Of a DNA stretch of 64,000 nt, positions 1 through 10,175 are shown piece by piece (position 1 is the first letter of the stretch; each line of letters starts with the position of its first letter). The notes below the pieces were generated by a model that did not search any database, was not told the origin of the DNA, and worked only from the letters and a program-made list of their open reading frames with translations. Source of the stretch: Photobacterium marinum (GTDB lineage Bacteria; Pseudomonadota; Gammaproteobacteria; Enterobacterales; Vibrionaceae). The DNA lies in the NCBI RefSeq assembly GCF_000331515.1, contig NZ_AMZO01000011.1:62001-126000 (forward strand), written 5' to 3'. A program made the position numbers and the translations under genes.

Positions 1-330
1 GGTATCCGGGTCTTCTTTGCGGGCTGCAATCAAAACCAGATCATTGCAGTCGCCGCTAAAGCTAACATCTTCCTGCTCAACGTGCTCAGATACAACCAGC
101 TTTTCATCCTGGTAACTGATGTGCCAGCGCAGGCCCAGATCTCTGACTTCCACTTTCAGCCAGCGGTCTTCCAGAAATTCAAAGTCACCGTCTTCCAGCG
201 CTTCTTTGAACACCATCGCCAGGCCATCCAGCATCACTTTCTTCTGGACTGCAAAGGGGGTCAACTTTGCTGGCACACGGATCAACGCCGGGCCATGCTG
301 TACCATATGCTTTCGTAGTTGAGCAATCAC
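1..330 (-). CDS. ubiT: UbiT, SCP2-domain ubiquinone accessory factor (3' end cut by window)
   Basis: The first 110 codons of a minus-strand gene that runs off the left edge. It starts at a GTG (330) preceded by AGGA seven bases upstream. The residues around 55-70 (LEDRWLKVEVRDLGLRWHI) are typical of the SCP2 sterol-carrier-like domain of YhbT/UbiT. In E. coli UbiT binds lipid intermediates and works with UbiU and UbiV in oxygen-independent ubiquinone synthesis. Here it lies divergent from, and one gene away from, ubiU and ubiV, with rocS in between. The identification rests on the domain signature and the neighbours. The C-terminus is not visible. Confidence 0.85.
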   Translation of the reverse strand, partial: MIAQLRKHMVQHGPALIRVPAKLTPFAVQKKVMLDGLAMVFKEALEDGDFEFLEDRWLKVEVRDLGLRWHISYQDEKLVVSEHVEQEDVSFSGDCNDLVLIAARKEDPDT

Positions 331-528
331 TTTATTATCCTGTCTGTTTCACACTTATTGATCGATTGTAGGGTAATGAAGGCGGTGCTTTTTATGCCTT
401 GGGTCAAAAAAAACGTTTCTATGCTCGCAAAGTTTGGAATTGCGCCTTCATCACAGGTTATAGTATCCGGCACTGATATTTGACCGGCTAAGGCCGAAGT
501 CTAACGCATACGGACGTACGATTCATCA

Positions 529-2568
529 ATGCCGACAGAGCAACTTAATTACTGGTTACCACTGCTGACCGATAACAGCCCTTTTTTATTTGCTGTTTTG
601 GACAAAGAGCATAATTACTTGGTCGTCAATAACCGCTACTGCGAGATAAGCGGATTGAAACGTGAAGAGCTGACAGGCCAGAACGACAAAGCGATTCTCG
701 GTCAGGCATTTTACGACTCTCTACGCCCCTACTATGAACGGGCATTCAAAGGAGAATCCGTCGAAGGTGAAGTGGTATTGAACGATAATCGCCACGATAC
801 CAGTATGCACTTCAGCCTCGCACCGCTACCAGACAAATCCGGCGATATTGCTTATATTGTCCTTCATTCAGCCGACACATCTGAGCGCCAGGTACTGGCC
901 AACTCACTGCAGGAGATGGAAAACCAGCTCAACCAGCTCAATGAACTGCTCACAGACGGCAGCTGTATTGTCGAAGGCGATATCATTATTTCCGCCAACC
1001 AGGCCGCTGCCGATTTACTCGGCTTCGAATCTCCTCGGGAACTGATTGGTGAAGAACTCGGCCGGCTCCTGATCGACAGCCACAGCCAGCGTATCCTCGG
1101 CGGCCATATCAGCCAGCTCGGTAAGACCTCACCTCGTCAATGCCAGACCAGCCCTCGATGTAACACAGAACGTATGCTTCAGGTGACCGCTTCTGATATC
1201 ACCCTGCTCGGCTCACCGGCCAAGCTGATACTGATGAAAGACAATTCAGAGCAAGCAGCACAACAAGGGCAGGTTGAACAGTTGGTGCATACTGATCCCC
1301 TGACCGGCCTATATAACCGCCACGGCTTCAGCCGTCGATTAAGCCAGCTGATCAGCCAGAGCACACCACTGGTAATGCTCTACCTTGACCTTGATAACTT
1401 CAAAAACATCAATGATTCGCTTGGCCACCATATCGGAGACCGTGTGCTCCAGGAAATTTCCCAGCGTCTGCAGCGCCTTTTACCGGAGTCAGCCATTATT
1501 GGCCACCTGAGCGGCGATGAGTTTGCCATTATCCTGCCAGAGCCGGAACACGACCGTGCCGGCGAGCTGATTTCCCAACAAATCATTGCTCTTATCAACC
1601 AACCGTTTGACCTCCACCACTTCAGCAAGCATCTGGCTTGCTCTATCGGTATGGTCAACTACCCGGGGGACGGTAATGATGCCCGTATCCTGTTGCAAAA
1701 TGCCGATACAGCCATGTATGAGGCCAAAAACCGTGGTCGTAACCGTCTGGTGAAGTTCAGCGAAGAGATGAACAAAGAAGCACGGATGCAGCTATGGCTG
1801 GAGATTGAATTGCAGAAAGCCTTGCAACATAACGGGCTGGAAGTCTGGTATCAACCAAAGGTCAATGCCCGTGACTTCGTGATCGACGGTGCCGAAGCAC
1901 TGGTGCGCTGGAAGCACCCAGTGGAAGGCTACATCAGCCCGGCCCAGTTTATTCCGGTCGCAGAGCGCTCCGGGATGATTGAACAGCTAGGCCAGGTGGT
2001 CATGAAGGAAGTCTTCACCACCGTCCGTAAATGGAAACGGCAGGGCCTGATGGCCGGACGCGTTGCCATCAACCTTTCACCGCAGCAGTTCGGTAATCCA
2101 AACTTAATCACTTACGTTGAGCAGTTAAAGAAATCCACCGGGGTCAATCCTAACGACATTACTTTCGAGCTAACAGAAAGTGCGGTAATGAGTGACGGCG
2201 AACATGCCATTCAGATGTTGAACGCTATCAAAAAGCAGGGTTTTGCGCTGTCTATCGATGATTTCGGCACCGGCTATTCGTCACTGTCTTACCTTGCCCG
2301 CTTCCCGCTTGATGAACTGAAGATAGACCGGGCCTTTATCAAAGACATCGAAACCCTGCCCAAACAGGTTACCCTGATCGAAAACATCATCAACCTAGGC
2401 AAGTCACTAAATATGAGCATTGTGGCTGAAGGGGTAGAGACCCGCCAGCAGGCAACCTTACTGTCGAACCTTAACTGCGACTATATCCAGGGGTTCCATT
2501 TCTACCGGCCACAACCGAAGAATGAGCTCGAAGCGATCCTACTCAAGCACAGCCGTCGGCAAGACTAA
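529..2568 (+). CDS. rocS: PAS-PAS-GGDEF-EAL c-di-GMP signalling protein, RocS-like
   Basis: A 679-residue protein without evident membrane segments. It has an N-terminal PAS region (about 12-125), a second PAS-like segment (about 130-250), a GGDEF domain (about 265-420) and a C-terminal EAL domain (about 430-670). The GGDEF signature reads SGDEF (328-332), so the first glycine is replaced and cyclase activity is doubtful. No RxxD inhibitory site precedes it. The EAL domain keeps EALVRW (456 on), INLSPQQF, FELTES, the DDFGTG loop, LKID and EGVET, which predicts an active c-di-GMP phosphodiesterase. The position beside ubiU/ubiV matches rocS of V. cholerae, a regulator of motility and smooth/rugose switching. 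The start codon lacks a strong ribosome-binding site. The symbol rests on synteny and architecture. Confidence 0.85.
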   Translation: MPTEQLNYWLPLLTDNSPFLFAVLDKEHNYLVVNNRYCEISGLKREELTGQNDKAILGQAFYDSLRPYYERAFKGESVEGEVVLNDNRHDTSMHFSLAPLPDKSGDIAYIVLHSADTSERQVLANSLQEMENQLNQLNELLTDGSCIVEGDIIISANQAAADLLGFESPRELIGEELGRLLIDSHSQRILGGHISQLGKTSPRQCQTSPRCNTERMLQVTASDITLLGSPAKLILMKDNSEQAAQQGQVEQLVHTDPLTGLYNRHGFSRRLSQLISQSTPLVMLYLDLDNFKNINDSLGHHIGDRVLQEISQRLQRLLPESAIIGHLSGDEFAIILPEPEHDRAGELISQQIIALINQPFDLHHFSKHLACSIGMVNYPGDGNDARILLQNADTAMYEAKNRGRNRLVKFSEEMNKEARMQLWLEIELQKALQHNGLEVWYQPKVNARDFVIDGAEALVRWKHPVEGYISPAQFIPVAERSGMIEQLGQVVMKEVFTTVRKWKRQGLMAGRVAINLSPQQFGNPNLITYVEQLKKSTGVNPNDITFELTESAVMSDGEHAIQMLNAIKKQGFALSIDDFGTGYSSLSYLARFPLDELKIDRAFIKDIETLPKQVTLIENIINLGKSLNMSIVAEGVETRQQATLLSNLNCDYIQGFHFYRPQPKNELEAILLKHSRRQD

Positions 2569-2662
2569 AATTTCACAAAATTTTGCCCGATTGATTACAA
2601 AACGGCCATTAAACACGAAAAAATTGTCCTAAATCAATAAAACCTGCCTGATATCAAGACAA

Positions 2663-2679
2663 GGGGGCACCAAGCCCCC
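2663..2679 (+). terminator. GC-rich hairpin between rocS and ubiU
   Basis: GGGGGC, ACCAA loop, GCCCCC forms a strong short hairpin between the rocS stop and the ubiU start. It is followed by TACTATTCC rather than a clean T-run, so it may be a weak terminator or an RNA-stabilising hairpin. Confidence 0.4.
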
Positions 2680-2727
2680 TACTATTCCTCCATAACTTTC
2701 ATTCCACCACTGGTAGATATAATAATT

Positions 2728-3723
2728 ATGGAGCTACTCTGCCCCGCCGGTAACCTTCCGGCGCTGAAAACTGCCATTGATAACGGTGCGGACGCGGTGT
2801 ACATCGGCTTTAAAGATGACACCAATGCCCGTCATTTTGCAGGTTTAAACTTTACTGGTCGCAAGCTGGAGAAAGCTGTCCAATACGTGAAAGATCATGA
2901 CAGGAAGTTACATGTAGCCCTGAACACCTTCGCTCACCCTGACGGTTTCGATCGCTGGGCCAAAGCGGTCGACAATGCGGCAGCCATGGGGGTGGATGCC
3001 CTGATCGTGGCTGACATTGCGGTACTTGACTATGCGGCAACCAAATACCCGGATCTGGAGCTTCACCTGTCGGTACAGGCGTCAGCCACTAACACCGCTG
3101 CCATTGATTTCTACAAACAGAACTTCAATGTTAAGCGTGTGGTACTGCCTCGCGTACTGTCTATCCATCAGGTTAAACAGCTGGCACGCAATACAGATAT
3201 GGAACTGGAAGTTTTTGCGTTCGGCAGTCTGTGTATCATGTCCGAAGGTCGCTGCTACCTGTCTTCCTACATGACCGGTGAATCACCAAACACTGTCGGA
3301 GCCTGTTCTCCGGCTAAATATGTACGCTGGCAGGAAACCCCGCAGGGTCTGGAGTCACGCCTGAACAACGTCCTGATTGACCGTTACGAAGCCGGAGAAA
3401 ACGCGGGTTACCCTACCCTGTGTAAAGGTCGCTTCGAAGTTGACGGCAAGCGCTACCATGCCCTTGAAGAACCAACCAGCCTGAATACGCTGGAAATTCT
3501 GCCGGAACTGTTTAAAGCCAACATCGCTTCGGTGAAAATCGAAGGCCGTCAGCGCAGCCCGGCTTATGTCGAGCAGGTTACCCGCACCTGGCGCGCTGCA
3601 ATCGACCGCTACCTGGCAAACCCTGAAGGCTACCACGTAGATCCGGCGTGGAACGCTTGCCTGGGCAATGTCTCTGAAGGCAGCCAAACCACCCTTGGCG
3701 CGTACCACCGTAAATGGCAATAA
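2728..3723 (+). CDS. ubiU: UbiU, U32-family 4Fe-4S protein for O2-independent ubiquinone synthesis
   Basis: 331 residues. It opens with the U32 peptidase-family signature [17 protein letters not shown] and contains the cysteines expected to hold a 4Fe-4S cluster: two in [13 protein letters not shown], one in VGACSP and one in [10 protein letters not shown]. In E. coli UbiU and UbiV form a heterodimer that hydroxylates ubiquinone precursors without oxygen, aided by UbiT. The former label 'peptidase/collagenase' (YhbU) is historical. It is followed by ubiV after 11 bases, so the two are co-transcribed. Length matches the E. coli protein. Confidence 0.93.
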   Translation: MELLCPAGNLPALKTAIDNGADAVYIGFKDDTNARHFAGLNFTGRKLEKAVQYVKDHDRKLHVALNTFAHPDGFDRWAKAVDNAAAMGVDALIVADIAVLDYAATKYPDLELHLSVQASATNTAAIDFYKQNFNVKRVVLPRVLSIHQVKQLARNTDMELEVFAFGSLCIMSEGRCYLSSYMTGESPNTVGACSPAKYVRWQETPQGLESRLNNVLIDRYEAGENAGYPTLCKGRFEVDGKRYHALEEPTSLNTLEILPELFKANIASVKIEGRQRSPAYVEQVTRTWRAAIDRYLANPEGYHVDPAWNACLGNVSEGSQTTLGAYHRKWQ

Positions 3724-3734
3724 AGGAGAACACT

Positions 3735-4610
3735 ATGAAATACTCGCTTGGCCCACTCCTTTATTTCTGGCCAAAAGATGATGTTGAAGCTTTTTACCAG
3801 CAGGCGAAAGAAGCCAACACCGATATCATCTACCTGGGTGAAACCGTATGCTCGAAGCGCCGTGAAATGAAGCCAGCACACTGGTTTGAAATAGCCAAAG
3901 ACATCGCTTCCACCGGCAAACAAGTGGTACTGTCGACCATGGCACTGCTTGAAGCACCAAGTGAAGTCAATGTGATGAAGAAATACATCGACAACGGTGA
4001 CTTCATCATCGAAGCCAACGATGTGTCTGCGATTCAGATGGCTCACGAAAAAGGTATCCCGTTTGCTGTCGGCCCTGCGGTGAACTGCTACAACCCGCAG
4101 ACCCTGAACCTGTTTTTGAAAAAAGGCATGGTACGCTGGTGTATGCCGGTCGAGTTGTCACGCGAATGGCTGCAAAATGTCGTTCAGCAATGTGAGACGA
4201 TGGGTATTCGTGACAAATTCGAAACCGAAGTCTTCAGCTACGGCTACCTGCCGCTGGCCTATTCTGCCCGCTGCTTCACCGCCCGTGCCGAAAACCGAGC
4301 CAAAGATGACTGCGAAACCTGCTGTATCAAGTACCCGAACGGGATCACGGTAAACAGCCAGGAATCACAGAAAGTCTTTACCCTGAACGGTATCCAGACC
4401 CAATCAGGTTACTGCTATAACCTGATCAATGATCTAAAAGGAATGGAAGGCCTGGTGGACGTAGTTCGCCTGAGCCCGCTAGGTACTGAAACTCTATCGC
4501 TGGTTGATGACTTCCGCGCTAACGAACAAGGCGCAACCCGTCACCAGCTCGAAGGCGGCCATCAATGTAACGGCTACTGGCATAATCTGGCCGGTCTTGA
4601 GATTATCTGA
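3735..4610 (+). CDS. ubiV: UbiV, U32-family partner of UbiU
   Basis: 291 residues. The start chosen is the ATG at 3735, with AAGGAG just upstream, giving the conserved N-terminus [22 protein letters not shown] longer in-frame start overlapping ubiU has no ribosome-binding site. The cysteine set includes [15 protein letters not shown] and [10 protein letters not shown], consistent with the 4Fe-4S cluster of UbiV (YhbV). It forms the UbiU-UbiV complex for anaerobic ring hydroxylation in ubiquinone synthesis. A bidirectional terminator follows. Confidence 0.93.
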   Translation: MKYSLGPLLYFWPKDDVEAFYQQAKEANTDIIYLGETVCSKRREMKPAHWFEIAKDIASTGKQVVLSTMALLEAPSEVNVMKKYIDNGDFIIEANDVSAIQMAHEKGIPFAVGPAVNCYNPQTLNLFLKKGMVRWCMPVELSREWLQNVVQQCETMGIRDKFETEVFSYGYLPLAYSARCFTARAENRAKDDCETCCIKYPNGITVNSQESQKVFTLNGIQTQSGYCYNLINDLKGMEGLVDVVRLSPLGTETLSLVDDFRANEQGATRHQLEGGHQCNGYWHNLAGLEII

Positions 4611-4636
4611 TCGGATTGATTTGCCAGCCTGAAATA

Positions 4637-4666
4637 CAAAAAAGCCGCGAATTCGCGGCTTTTTTT
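4637..4666. terminator. Bidirectional terminator between ubiV and nlpI
   Basis: An A-run, AAGCCGCG-AATT-CGCGGCTT stem and T-run lie between two convergent genes, giving intrinsic termination in both directions. Confidence 0.9.
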
Positions 4667-4696
4667 ATTCTATTCAAACTATAGCGTACGGTGCTA

Positions 4697-5593
4697 TCAG
4701 CTGTCGCTTTGCTCCGTTTCTTGCTCCCGCTTTGCTTCGGCCATCAGGCGACTCAGCTCTAACAGCGAAAAACGGTGCTCGACAAACTCATAAACATTAC
4801 CGGACAACGCCAGCTTATAAAGCATCAGGGCTGACTGGTAATCCCTGTTATGGTGATAGATTTTACCCAGGTAGAAATACGCCTCGGTAAGACGTTCTGC
4901 CAGGATGTCATTATCTTCACTTTCGTTGGCAATCCGGTTCAGTAACTCACTTTCACTCAGCTCACCCAAATAAAGACGGACAATTTCCCACCCCCATTCT
5001 TGCTTTTCAGCCACTTCATAACGCTGTTTCAGCCTATCCTGAGCTGTATCCGGTGTGCGTTCCAGATCAACCAGGTAGAGCCAAATCACCCGGTACGGAT
5101 CATTTACATTCTGCTGATAGTGAGCCACCAAATCTTCATGAGCCAGGTCGTAACGACCGCCATAATACAAGGCGATCCCACGGTTGCGCTGGGCAAACGG
5201 GTGACGAAGGTTCAGCTCCAGGGTGGAATCGAAGGCTTCATAAGCCGCATCAAAATGTGCGCTCTGGGTGAAATAGACACCAAGGATGTTAAAGACATCC
5301 GGCTGGTCAGGTTTTAATGACAGCGACTGGTTAAAATCAAGGCGAGCCAGATCCCGAAGGCCAATACTGTCATGAAGCAAACCGCGCTCATAATACACCT
5401 GGGCCAGGGTGTTATTGTCCAGATCACTGCGCTTTAGCAGCTGATCAATGCGAGCCAGCTGGATCTGTTGCTGAATTGTCGGCTGGAAAGGTACCGCCAT
5501 CGGGGGATGAGCCCATTTAGACTGAGGTGCTGAGCTGCAGCCAGCTAACATCATCACCGCAATACATGCGATTTTTAACCTGTTTGCAATCAA
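4697..5593 (-). CDS. nlpI: NlpI, TPR-repeat outer-membrane lipoprotein
   Basis: About 298 residues with a lipoprotein signal peptide ending in LAGC, then tetratricopeptide repeats (for example YYERGLLHDSIGLRDLARLDF and VFNILGVYFTQSAHFDAAYEAF). NlpI scaffolds peptidoglycan hydrolases and the Prc protease at the outer membrane. Two starts are possible. An ATG at 5614 has no Shine-Dalgarno. A TTG at 5593 has AGGGAG seven bases upstream and gives an 18-residue signal up to the cysteine; I prefer the TTG. It lies downstream of pnp as in E. coli, but a terminator separates the two. Confidence 0.88.
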   Translation of the reverse strand: MIANRLKIACIAVMMLAGCSSAPQSKWAHPPMAVPFQPTIQQQIQLARIDQLLKRSDLDNNTLAQVYYERGLLHDSIGLRDLARLDFNQSLSLKPDQPDVFNILGVYFTQSAHFDAAYEAFDSTLELNLRHPFAQRNRGIALYYGGRYDLAHEDLVAHYQQNVNDPYRVIWLYLVDLERTPDTAQDRLKQRYEVAEKQEWGWEIVRLYLGELSESELLNRIANESEDNDILAERLTEAYFYLGKIYHHNRDYQSALMLYKLALSGNVYEFVEHRFSLLELSRLMAEAKREQETEQSDS

Positions 5594-5612
5594 TGCAATT
5601 CTCCCTGAGGTC

Positions 5613-5704
5613 ATACCAAACGGACAAGCTCTTCTTACTAGCTTATACCATCAGCGCAAGAAGGCGCGTATCGTTAAGGCTAATACCAAACGGAACAATT
5701 ATCC
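5613..5704. repeat. Two copies of a short ATACCAAACGGA repeat
   Basis: ATACCAAACGGA occurs at 5613-5624 and, extended to TAATACCAAACGGAACAATT, at 5681-5700. A related copy, ATACCAATCGGAATCATTTT, lies at 38290-38309. All are intergenic. This looks like a short dispersed intergenic repeat of the genome. Confidence 0.55.
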
Positions 5705-5772
5705 TGCGACTTTCACGACACCACGGCCGGGTTGCAGACTTTCTGGCTTGGCATTTGTTATTAAAGGATCTA

Positions 5773-5797
5773 AAAAAGGGGCCTTTCAGCCCCTTTT
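5773..5797 (-). terminator. pnp terminator
   Basis: On the minus strand AAAAGGGGC-TGAAAG-GCCCCTTTTTT forms a stem with a T-run about 25 bases beyond the pnp stop. Confidence 0.85.
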
Positions 5798-5821
5798 ATA
5801 TCATGCTTTTAGCAAAAAGAC

Positions 5822-7945
5822 TTAAGCTTCTGGCTTCTCTTCAGTTGCCGGAGCTTCATTTTGCTCTGCTACCGCTTCTTTCATGCTCAGGCGAATACGG
5901 CCCTGACGGTCAATCTCAAGGACTTTAACCTTAACTTCCTGACCCATTTCCAGGTGATCTGCCACTTTCTCAATGCGCTCCTGAGAGATTTGAGAAATGT
6001 GTACCAGACCTTCTTTCGCGCCAATCACAGAAACGAAAGCACCGAAATCAACAATACGCATTACCTTACCGGTGTAGATGCGACCAACTTCAACGTCAGC
6101 AGTGATTTCTTCGATACGGCGGATAGCTTCTTTCGCAGCTGTACCTTCAGTTGCAGCGATCTTCACTGTACCGTCGTCTTCGATTTCGATCGTTGTGCCA
6201 GTCTCTTCCGTTAGAGCACGGATAACTGCACCACCCTTACCGATCACATCTTTGATCTTCTCTGGGTTGATCTTCATTGTGTGAATACGCGGAGCGAATT
6301 CAGAGATATCTTCACGAGGAGCGTTGATTGCATCGTCCATTACGCTCAGGATGTGCTTACGCGCACCTTTCGCCTGGTTCAGGGCAATCTGCATGATCTC
6401 TTTAGTGATACCTTCGATCTTGATATCCATCTGCAGTGCAGTGATACCGTCGTCAGTACCAGCAACTTTAAAGTCCATGTCACCCAGGTGGTCTTCGTCA
6501 CCCAGGATGTCAGAAAGAACAACAAAGTCATCGCCTTCTTTAACAAGACCCATTGCGATACCCGCAACAGAAGCCTTGATTGGCACACCAGCGTCCATCA
6601 GCGCCAGAGAAGTACCACATACAGAAGCCATTGAAGATGAACCGTTAGATTCTGTGATTTCAGAAACAACACGTACTGTGTACGGGAATTCATCAACAGA
6701 AGGCATTACAGCAGCAATACCACGCTTCGCCAGTTTACCGTGGCCGATTTCACGACGCTTAGGAGAACCAACAAAACCAGTTTCACCTACACAGTATGGA
6801 GGGAAGTTGTAGTGCAGCAGGAAGTGATCTTTACGCTCACCAGTCAGCTCATCGATGATCTGTGCATCACGCTGCGTACCCAGTGTTGCAGTTACCAGCG
6901 CCTGAGTTTCACCACGGGTGAATAGTGAAGAACCGTGAGTACGTGGCAGAACGCCTGTACGAACATCAAGAGCACGAACCATGTCTTTCTCACGGCCGTC
7001 GATACGTGGGTTGCCAGCGATGATACGGCTACGTACTACTTTCTTCTCCAGAGAACCCAGCATGTCACGAATTTCGCGCTCATCCAGTTCTTCGTTCTCT
7101 GCCAGCAGTGCTTCTACCACGTCATTCTTGATCTCGCCAACTTGGTCGTAACGAGCCATTTTTTCTGTGATTTGGTAAGCTTCAACAAGGCGAGCTTCAG
7201 CTTTCTCTGCAACCAGTGCTTTAAGCTCTGTGTTTTCAGCTGGAGCTTCCCAATCCCAAGCAGGAGTTGCTACTTCAGCAGCGAATTCATTGATCGCTTT
7301 GATAACAGCTTGCTGCTGGTCGTGACCGAATACAACAGCTTGTAGCATCTGCTCTTCAGACAGACGATCAGCTTCAGATTCAACCATCAGTACTGCACTT
7401 TCAGTACCGGCAACTACAAGGTCAAGACGGCTTTCTTCCAGCTCAGTATTGCTTGGGTTAAGAACGAACTGGTCGTTGATGTAACCTACACGAGCTGCAC
7501 CGATTGGGCCGTTGAACGGAATACCAGAAATAGCAAGCGCCGCAGAGGTACCGATCATAGTAACGATATCTGGCTGTACATCTGGGTTAACAGAAACCAC
7601 AGTTGCAATAACCTGAACTTCGTTTTTGAAATCATCTGGGAATAGCGGACGGATTGGACGGTCAATCAGACGAGCAGTCAGTGTTTCGCCTTCAGATGGA
7701 CGGCCTTCACGCTTGAAGAAACCACCTGGGATTTTACCTGCCGCGTAAGTACGCTCTTGGTAGTTAACAGTCAGAGGGAAGAAGTCCTGGCCTTCTACCG
7801 CTGTTTTTTTACCAACAACAGAAACAAACACAGATGTGTCGTCCATGCTTACCATTACAGCAGCAGTCGCCTGACGTGCCATTACACCAGTTTCGATGGT
7901 AACTGTGTGGTTACCGTACTGGAAAGTCTTTACGATAGGATTCAC
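5822..7945 (-). CDS. pnp: Polyribonucleotide nucleotidyltransferase (PNPase)
   Basis: 707 residues. PNPase degrades RNA 3' to 5' by phosphorolysis and is part of the degradosome. Two RNase PH-like domains are visible ([22 protein letters not shown]; the second contains FSSMAS-like [10 protein letters not shown]), followed by a KH domain ([19 protein letters not shown], about 560) and an S1 domain ([18 protein letters not shown], about 625). The start is GTG at 7945 ([11 protein letters not shown]), with AAGGAA seven bases upstream, matching E. coli PNPase; longer in-frame starts are not supported. It lies downstream of rpsO with an RNase III-type hairpin between them, suggesting the classical autogenous control. 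Confidence 0.95.
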   Translation of the reverse strand: MNPIVKTFQYGNHTVTIETGVMARQATAAVMVSMDDTSVFVSVVGKKTAVEGQDFFPLTVNYQERTYAAGKIPGGFFKREGRPSEGETLTARLIDRPIRPLFPDDFKNEVQVIATVVSVNPDVQPDIVTMIGTSAALAISGIPFNGPIGAARVGYINDQFVLNPSNTELEESRLDLVVAGTESAVLMVESEADRLSEEQMLQAVVFGHDQQQAVIKAINEFAAEVATPAWDWEAPAENTELKALVAEKAEARLVEAYQITEKMARYDQVGEIKNDVVEALLAENEELDEREIRDMLGSLEKKVVRSRIIAGNPRIDGREKDMVRALDVRTGVLPRTHGSSLFTRGETQALVTATLGTQRDAQIIDELTGERKDHFLLHYNFPPYCVGETGFVGSPKRREIGHGKLAKRGIAAVMPSVDEFPYTVRVVSEITESNGSSSMASVCGTSLALMDAGVPIKASVAGIAMGLVKEGDDFVVLSDILGDEDHLGDMDFKVAGTDDGITALQMDIKIEGITKEIMQIALNQAKGARKHILSVMDDAINAPREDISEFAPRIHTMKINPEKIKDVIGKGGAVIRALTEETGTTIEIEDDGTVKIAATEGTAAKEAIRRIEEITADVEVGRIYTGKVMRIVDFGAFVSVIGAKEGLVHISQISQERIEKVADHLEMGQEVKVKVLEIDRQGRIRLSMKEAVAEQNEAPATEEKPEA

Positions 7946-8052
7946 GTGAATTTCCTTAATTTTTATTCCGCTTTCTATTTGCGTCGTTAAGTATATCTGA
8001 CACAAAGAAAAGCGTCATGTGATGAAAGGCACTTTACGGTGATTTCACGTAT

Positions 8053-8100
8053 CGCGACTAATGATAATTCTCGGCAGGATAAGAACTGTCATTAGCCGCG
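8053..8100 (-). promoter_or_regulatory. Long hairpin in the pnp leader, probable RNase III processing site
   Basis: CTAATGA/TCATTAG form a perfect 7-bp arm, extended inward by TTCT/AGAA and outward by CGCG/CGCG. This gives about 18 pairs with two mismatches and a roughly 10-base loop. It lies between rpsO and pnp, where E. coli has the RNase III site used for PNPase autoregulation. The pairing is seen; the function is inferred. Confidence 0.65.
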
Positions 8101-8154
8101 ACCTGAGGGTCGACGAAAACGACTCGTGATCTCACTGATTTAAAGGGCCGGATA

Positions 8155-8184
8155 AAAAAGAAAGGAGCCGTTAGGCTCCTTTCT
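8155..8184 (-). terminator. rpsO terminator
   Basis: On the minus strand AAAGGAGCC-TAAC-GGCTCCTTT is followed by CTTTTTTAT about 15 bases past the rpsO stop. Read-through would feed pnp. Confidence 0.85.
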
Positions 8185-8195
8185 AGAAAGCAATC

Positions 8196-8465
8196 TTAGC
8201 GACGTAGGCCCAGACGCTTGATTAGGTCTTGGTAGCGATCTAGGTTCTTACCTTTCAGGTAGTCTAGAAGCTTACGACGACGAGAAACCATACGTAGCAG
8301 ACCGCGACGGCTGTGGTGGTCGTGTTTGTGGTTAGCAAAGTGACCTTGAAGGTGGTTGATTTGTGCAGTTAGCAGTGCAACCTGAACTTCAGGAGAACCA
8401 GTGTCGTTTGCGCCTTGCGCGTATTCAGCAACGATTGCTGCTTTAGTTTCTGCATTCAGAGACAT
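8196..8465 (-). CDS. rpsO: 30S ribosomal protein S15
   Basis: 89 residues, full length, with the S15 signature [21 protein letters not shown] and [21 protein letters not shown]15 binds 16S rRNA early in 30S assembly and in E. coli represses its own mRNA by a pseudoknot at the start site. It sits between truB and pnp with its own promoter (8540-8568) and terminator. Confidence 0.97.
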   Translation of the reverse strand: MSLNAETKAAIVAEYAQGANDTGSPEVQVALLTAQINHLQGHFANHKHDHHSRRGLLRMVSRRRKLLDYLKGKNLDRYQDLIKRLGLRR

Positions 8466-8539
8466 AACTCATTCCTAATACAAAGATATTTTTAATTTGT
8501 GCCAGCCAATCTCTGATTCAGCCGACACCCGAGCCGCGG

Positions 8540-8568
8540 ATTATACTGTCAGGCCGCTGTAACTACAA
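8540..8568 (-). promoter_or_regulatory. rpsO promoter
   Basis: On the minus strand a perfect -10 box TATAAT (8540-8545) lies 17 bases from TTGTAG (8563-8568). It is followed by a GC-rich CCGCGGC discriminator, as in stringently controlled ribosomal promoters. The rest of 8466-8795 holds the rpsO leader and the truB terminator; I see no gene there. Confidence 0.65.
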
Positions 8569-8690
8569 GTGAAGATTACAAGAAGTCGCGAGATTAAAAA
8601 GAACAAGAAGATCGAGATATGAGATGCCAGTTTCTACGCACGGGGAAAGGAAAATCTAGTGGCCTGGTTCTATGGCCACAGAGCGGAATA

Positions 8691-8729
8691 AAAAAGCGGA
8701 ATGCTAAAGCTAAGCACTCCGCTCTTTTT
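8691..8729 (-). terminator. truB terminator
   Basis: AGCGGAATGCT (8695-8705) pairs with AGCACTCCGCT (8713-8723) with one mismatch. Poly-A and poly-T flanks give a T-run on the minus strand downstream of truB. Confidence 0.75.
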
Positions 8730-8795
8730 ACAGAACCACACGGCCAAAGTGCCGCACCCGCATCTCGGAGCGCAGCGTCAGTTGCTATTTCTACT

Positions 8796-9740
8796 TTAAC
8801 CTTGCTTATTCGCCATCACGCGTTTTGGTGCCAGCATGCCATCACTATCGATAACACCCACACCGATAAATTCACGTTGCTCACCCACAGTAATACGCAC
8901 CAGCGTACCTGTTTCCGGCACTCGACCGGCCTGAACCGGGTTACCATTTAGAATATAAGTAGCAAGCATCGGCAGCACGTTTACTTCCGGCAGATCCTGA
9001 ACCGCAGTGTCGGTCGGCAACAACAGAGGATCAAGCAGTTCACTTGGGGCAATGCCCTGCTCATTAGCTTGATCCAGTAGTGCCTGAAGCTGCTCCAACG
9101 TCACGATACGTTCCATCGGGTAGTTGGAAACACCGGTACGACGCAGGTAAGTTACGTGCGCACCACAACCCAGCATTTCACCAAGGTCATCAACAATAGT
9201 GCGAATGTAAGTACCCTTAGAAACATGCAGCTCCATCTCTACTTCGTTGTTTTCAAAACGAAGCAGCTCAACGGAATACACAGTGATCTTACGGGACTCA
9301 CGTGGTACTTCGATACCTTCGCGGGCATATTCATACAGCTTACGCCCCTGGTATTTAAGTGCCGAGTACATTGAAGGAATTTGGTCAGTAGTGCCGCGGA
9401 ACTTGGCAATGCAACGTTCCAGCTGGCCACGATCCACTTTCACTTCACGCGTTTGGACAACTTCGCCATCAGAGTCCGAAGTATCTGTACGTTCGCCCAG
9501 CTTGGCAATAACGCGATAGCGCTTGTCTGAGTCCAACAGGAATTGGGAAAACTTCGTCGCCTCACCAAAGCAAATTGGCAACATACCAGTTGCCAATGGG
9601 TCAAGCGCCCCCGTATGTCCTGCTTTTTGTGCGAAGAAGATACGCTTTACTTTCTGCAGCGTATCGTTCGAGCTGAGTCCGGTTGGTTTGTCGAGAAGGA
9701 TTACCCCATCGACTGGACGGCCTTTACGACGACGTGCCAT
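8796..9740 (-). CDS. truB: tRNA pseudouridine-55 synthase TruB
   Basis: 314 residues. TruB makes pseudouridine 55 in the T-arm of all tRNAs. The catalytic motif [15 protein letters not shown] is present, with the nucleophilic Asp near residue 47, as are the Y-containing YSALK motif and the C-terminal PUA-like tail. It starts two bases after rbfA, in the rbfA-truB arrangement of the nusA-infB operon. Confidence 0.96.
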   Translation of the reverse strand: MARRRKGRPVDGVILLDKPTGLSSNDTLQKVKRIFFAQKAGHTGALDPLATGMLPICFGEATKFSQFLLDSDKRYRVIAKLGERTDTSDSDGEVVQTREVKVDRGQLERCIAKFRGTTDQIPSMYSALKYQGRKLYEYAREGIEVPRESRKITVYSVELLRFENNEVEMELHVSKGTYIRTIVDDLGEMLGCGAHVTYLRRTGVSNYPMERIVTLEQLQALLDQANEQGIAPSELLDPLLLPTDTAVQDLPEVNVLPMLATYILNGNPVQAGRVPETGTLVRITVGEQREFIGVGVIDSDGMLAPKRVMANKQG

Positions 9741-9742
9741 GC

Positions 9743-10138
9743 TTATTCCTCGTCTGTTTCCGTTTCATCACCACGACGAACTTCATCATCACGTACCGCC
9801 TTAGTAACCAGGCTAGAGATACGCATACCTTCAGTCAGTGACTGATCAAAGATGAAGTTCAGTTCAGGAGTCACACGCAGACGGATTTGCTTACCCAGCA
9901 GTGAACGGATGTACGGAGCCATCTCGCGCAGTGCTTCCAGGCTGTCTTCCGCAGTTTGCTCACCAACAGTCAGGAAAGTCACATAAACTTTTGCGTAACC
10001 CATATCACGGGATACATCGACACTTGAAATGGTTGTCATTGCTAGGCGCGGATCTTTAATCTCACGCTGCAGGATCACCGCCAGCTCTTTTTGCAGCTGC
10101 TGTGCAACACGCTGGGTACGGCTAAATTCTTTTGCCAT
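9743..10138 (-). CDS. rbfA: Ribosome-binding factor A
   Basis: 131 residues. RbfA is a KH-fold late assembly factor of the 30S subunit that acts on the 5' helix of 16S rRNA. The sequence shows [25 protein letters not shown] near the N-terminus and [18 protein letters not shown] further on, both typical. The acidic C-terminal tail is as in other gammaproteobacteria. It lies between infB and truB. Confidence 0.96.
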   Translation of the reverse strand: MAKEFSRTQRVAQQLQKELAVILQREIKDPRLAMTTISSVDVSRDMGYAKVYVTFLTVGEQTAEDSLEALREMAPYIRSLLGKQIRLRVTPELNFIFDQSLTEGMRISSLVTKAVRDDEVRRGDETETDEE

Positions 10139-10175
10139 AATTGTTTTCTCTCTCTAAGAATGCTTTCTTGAAAGA

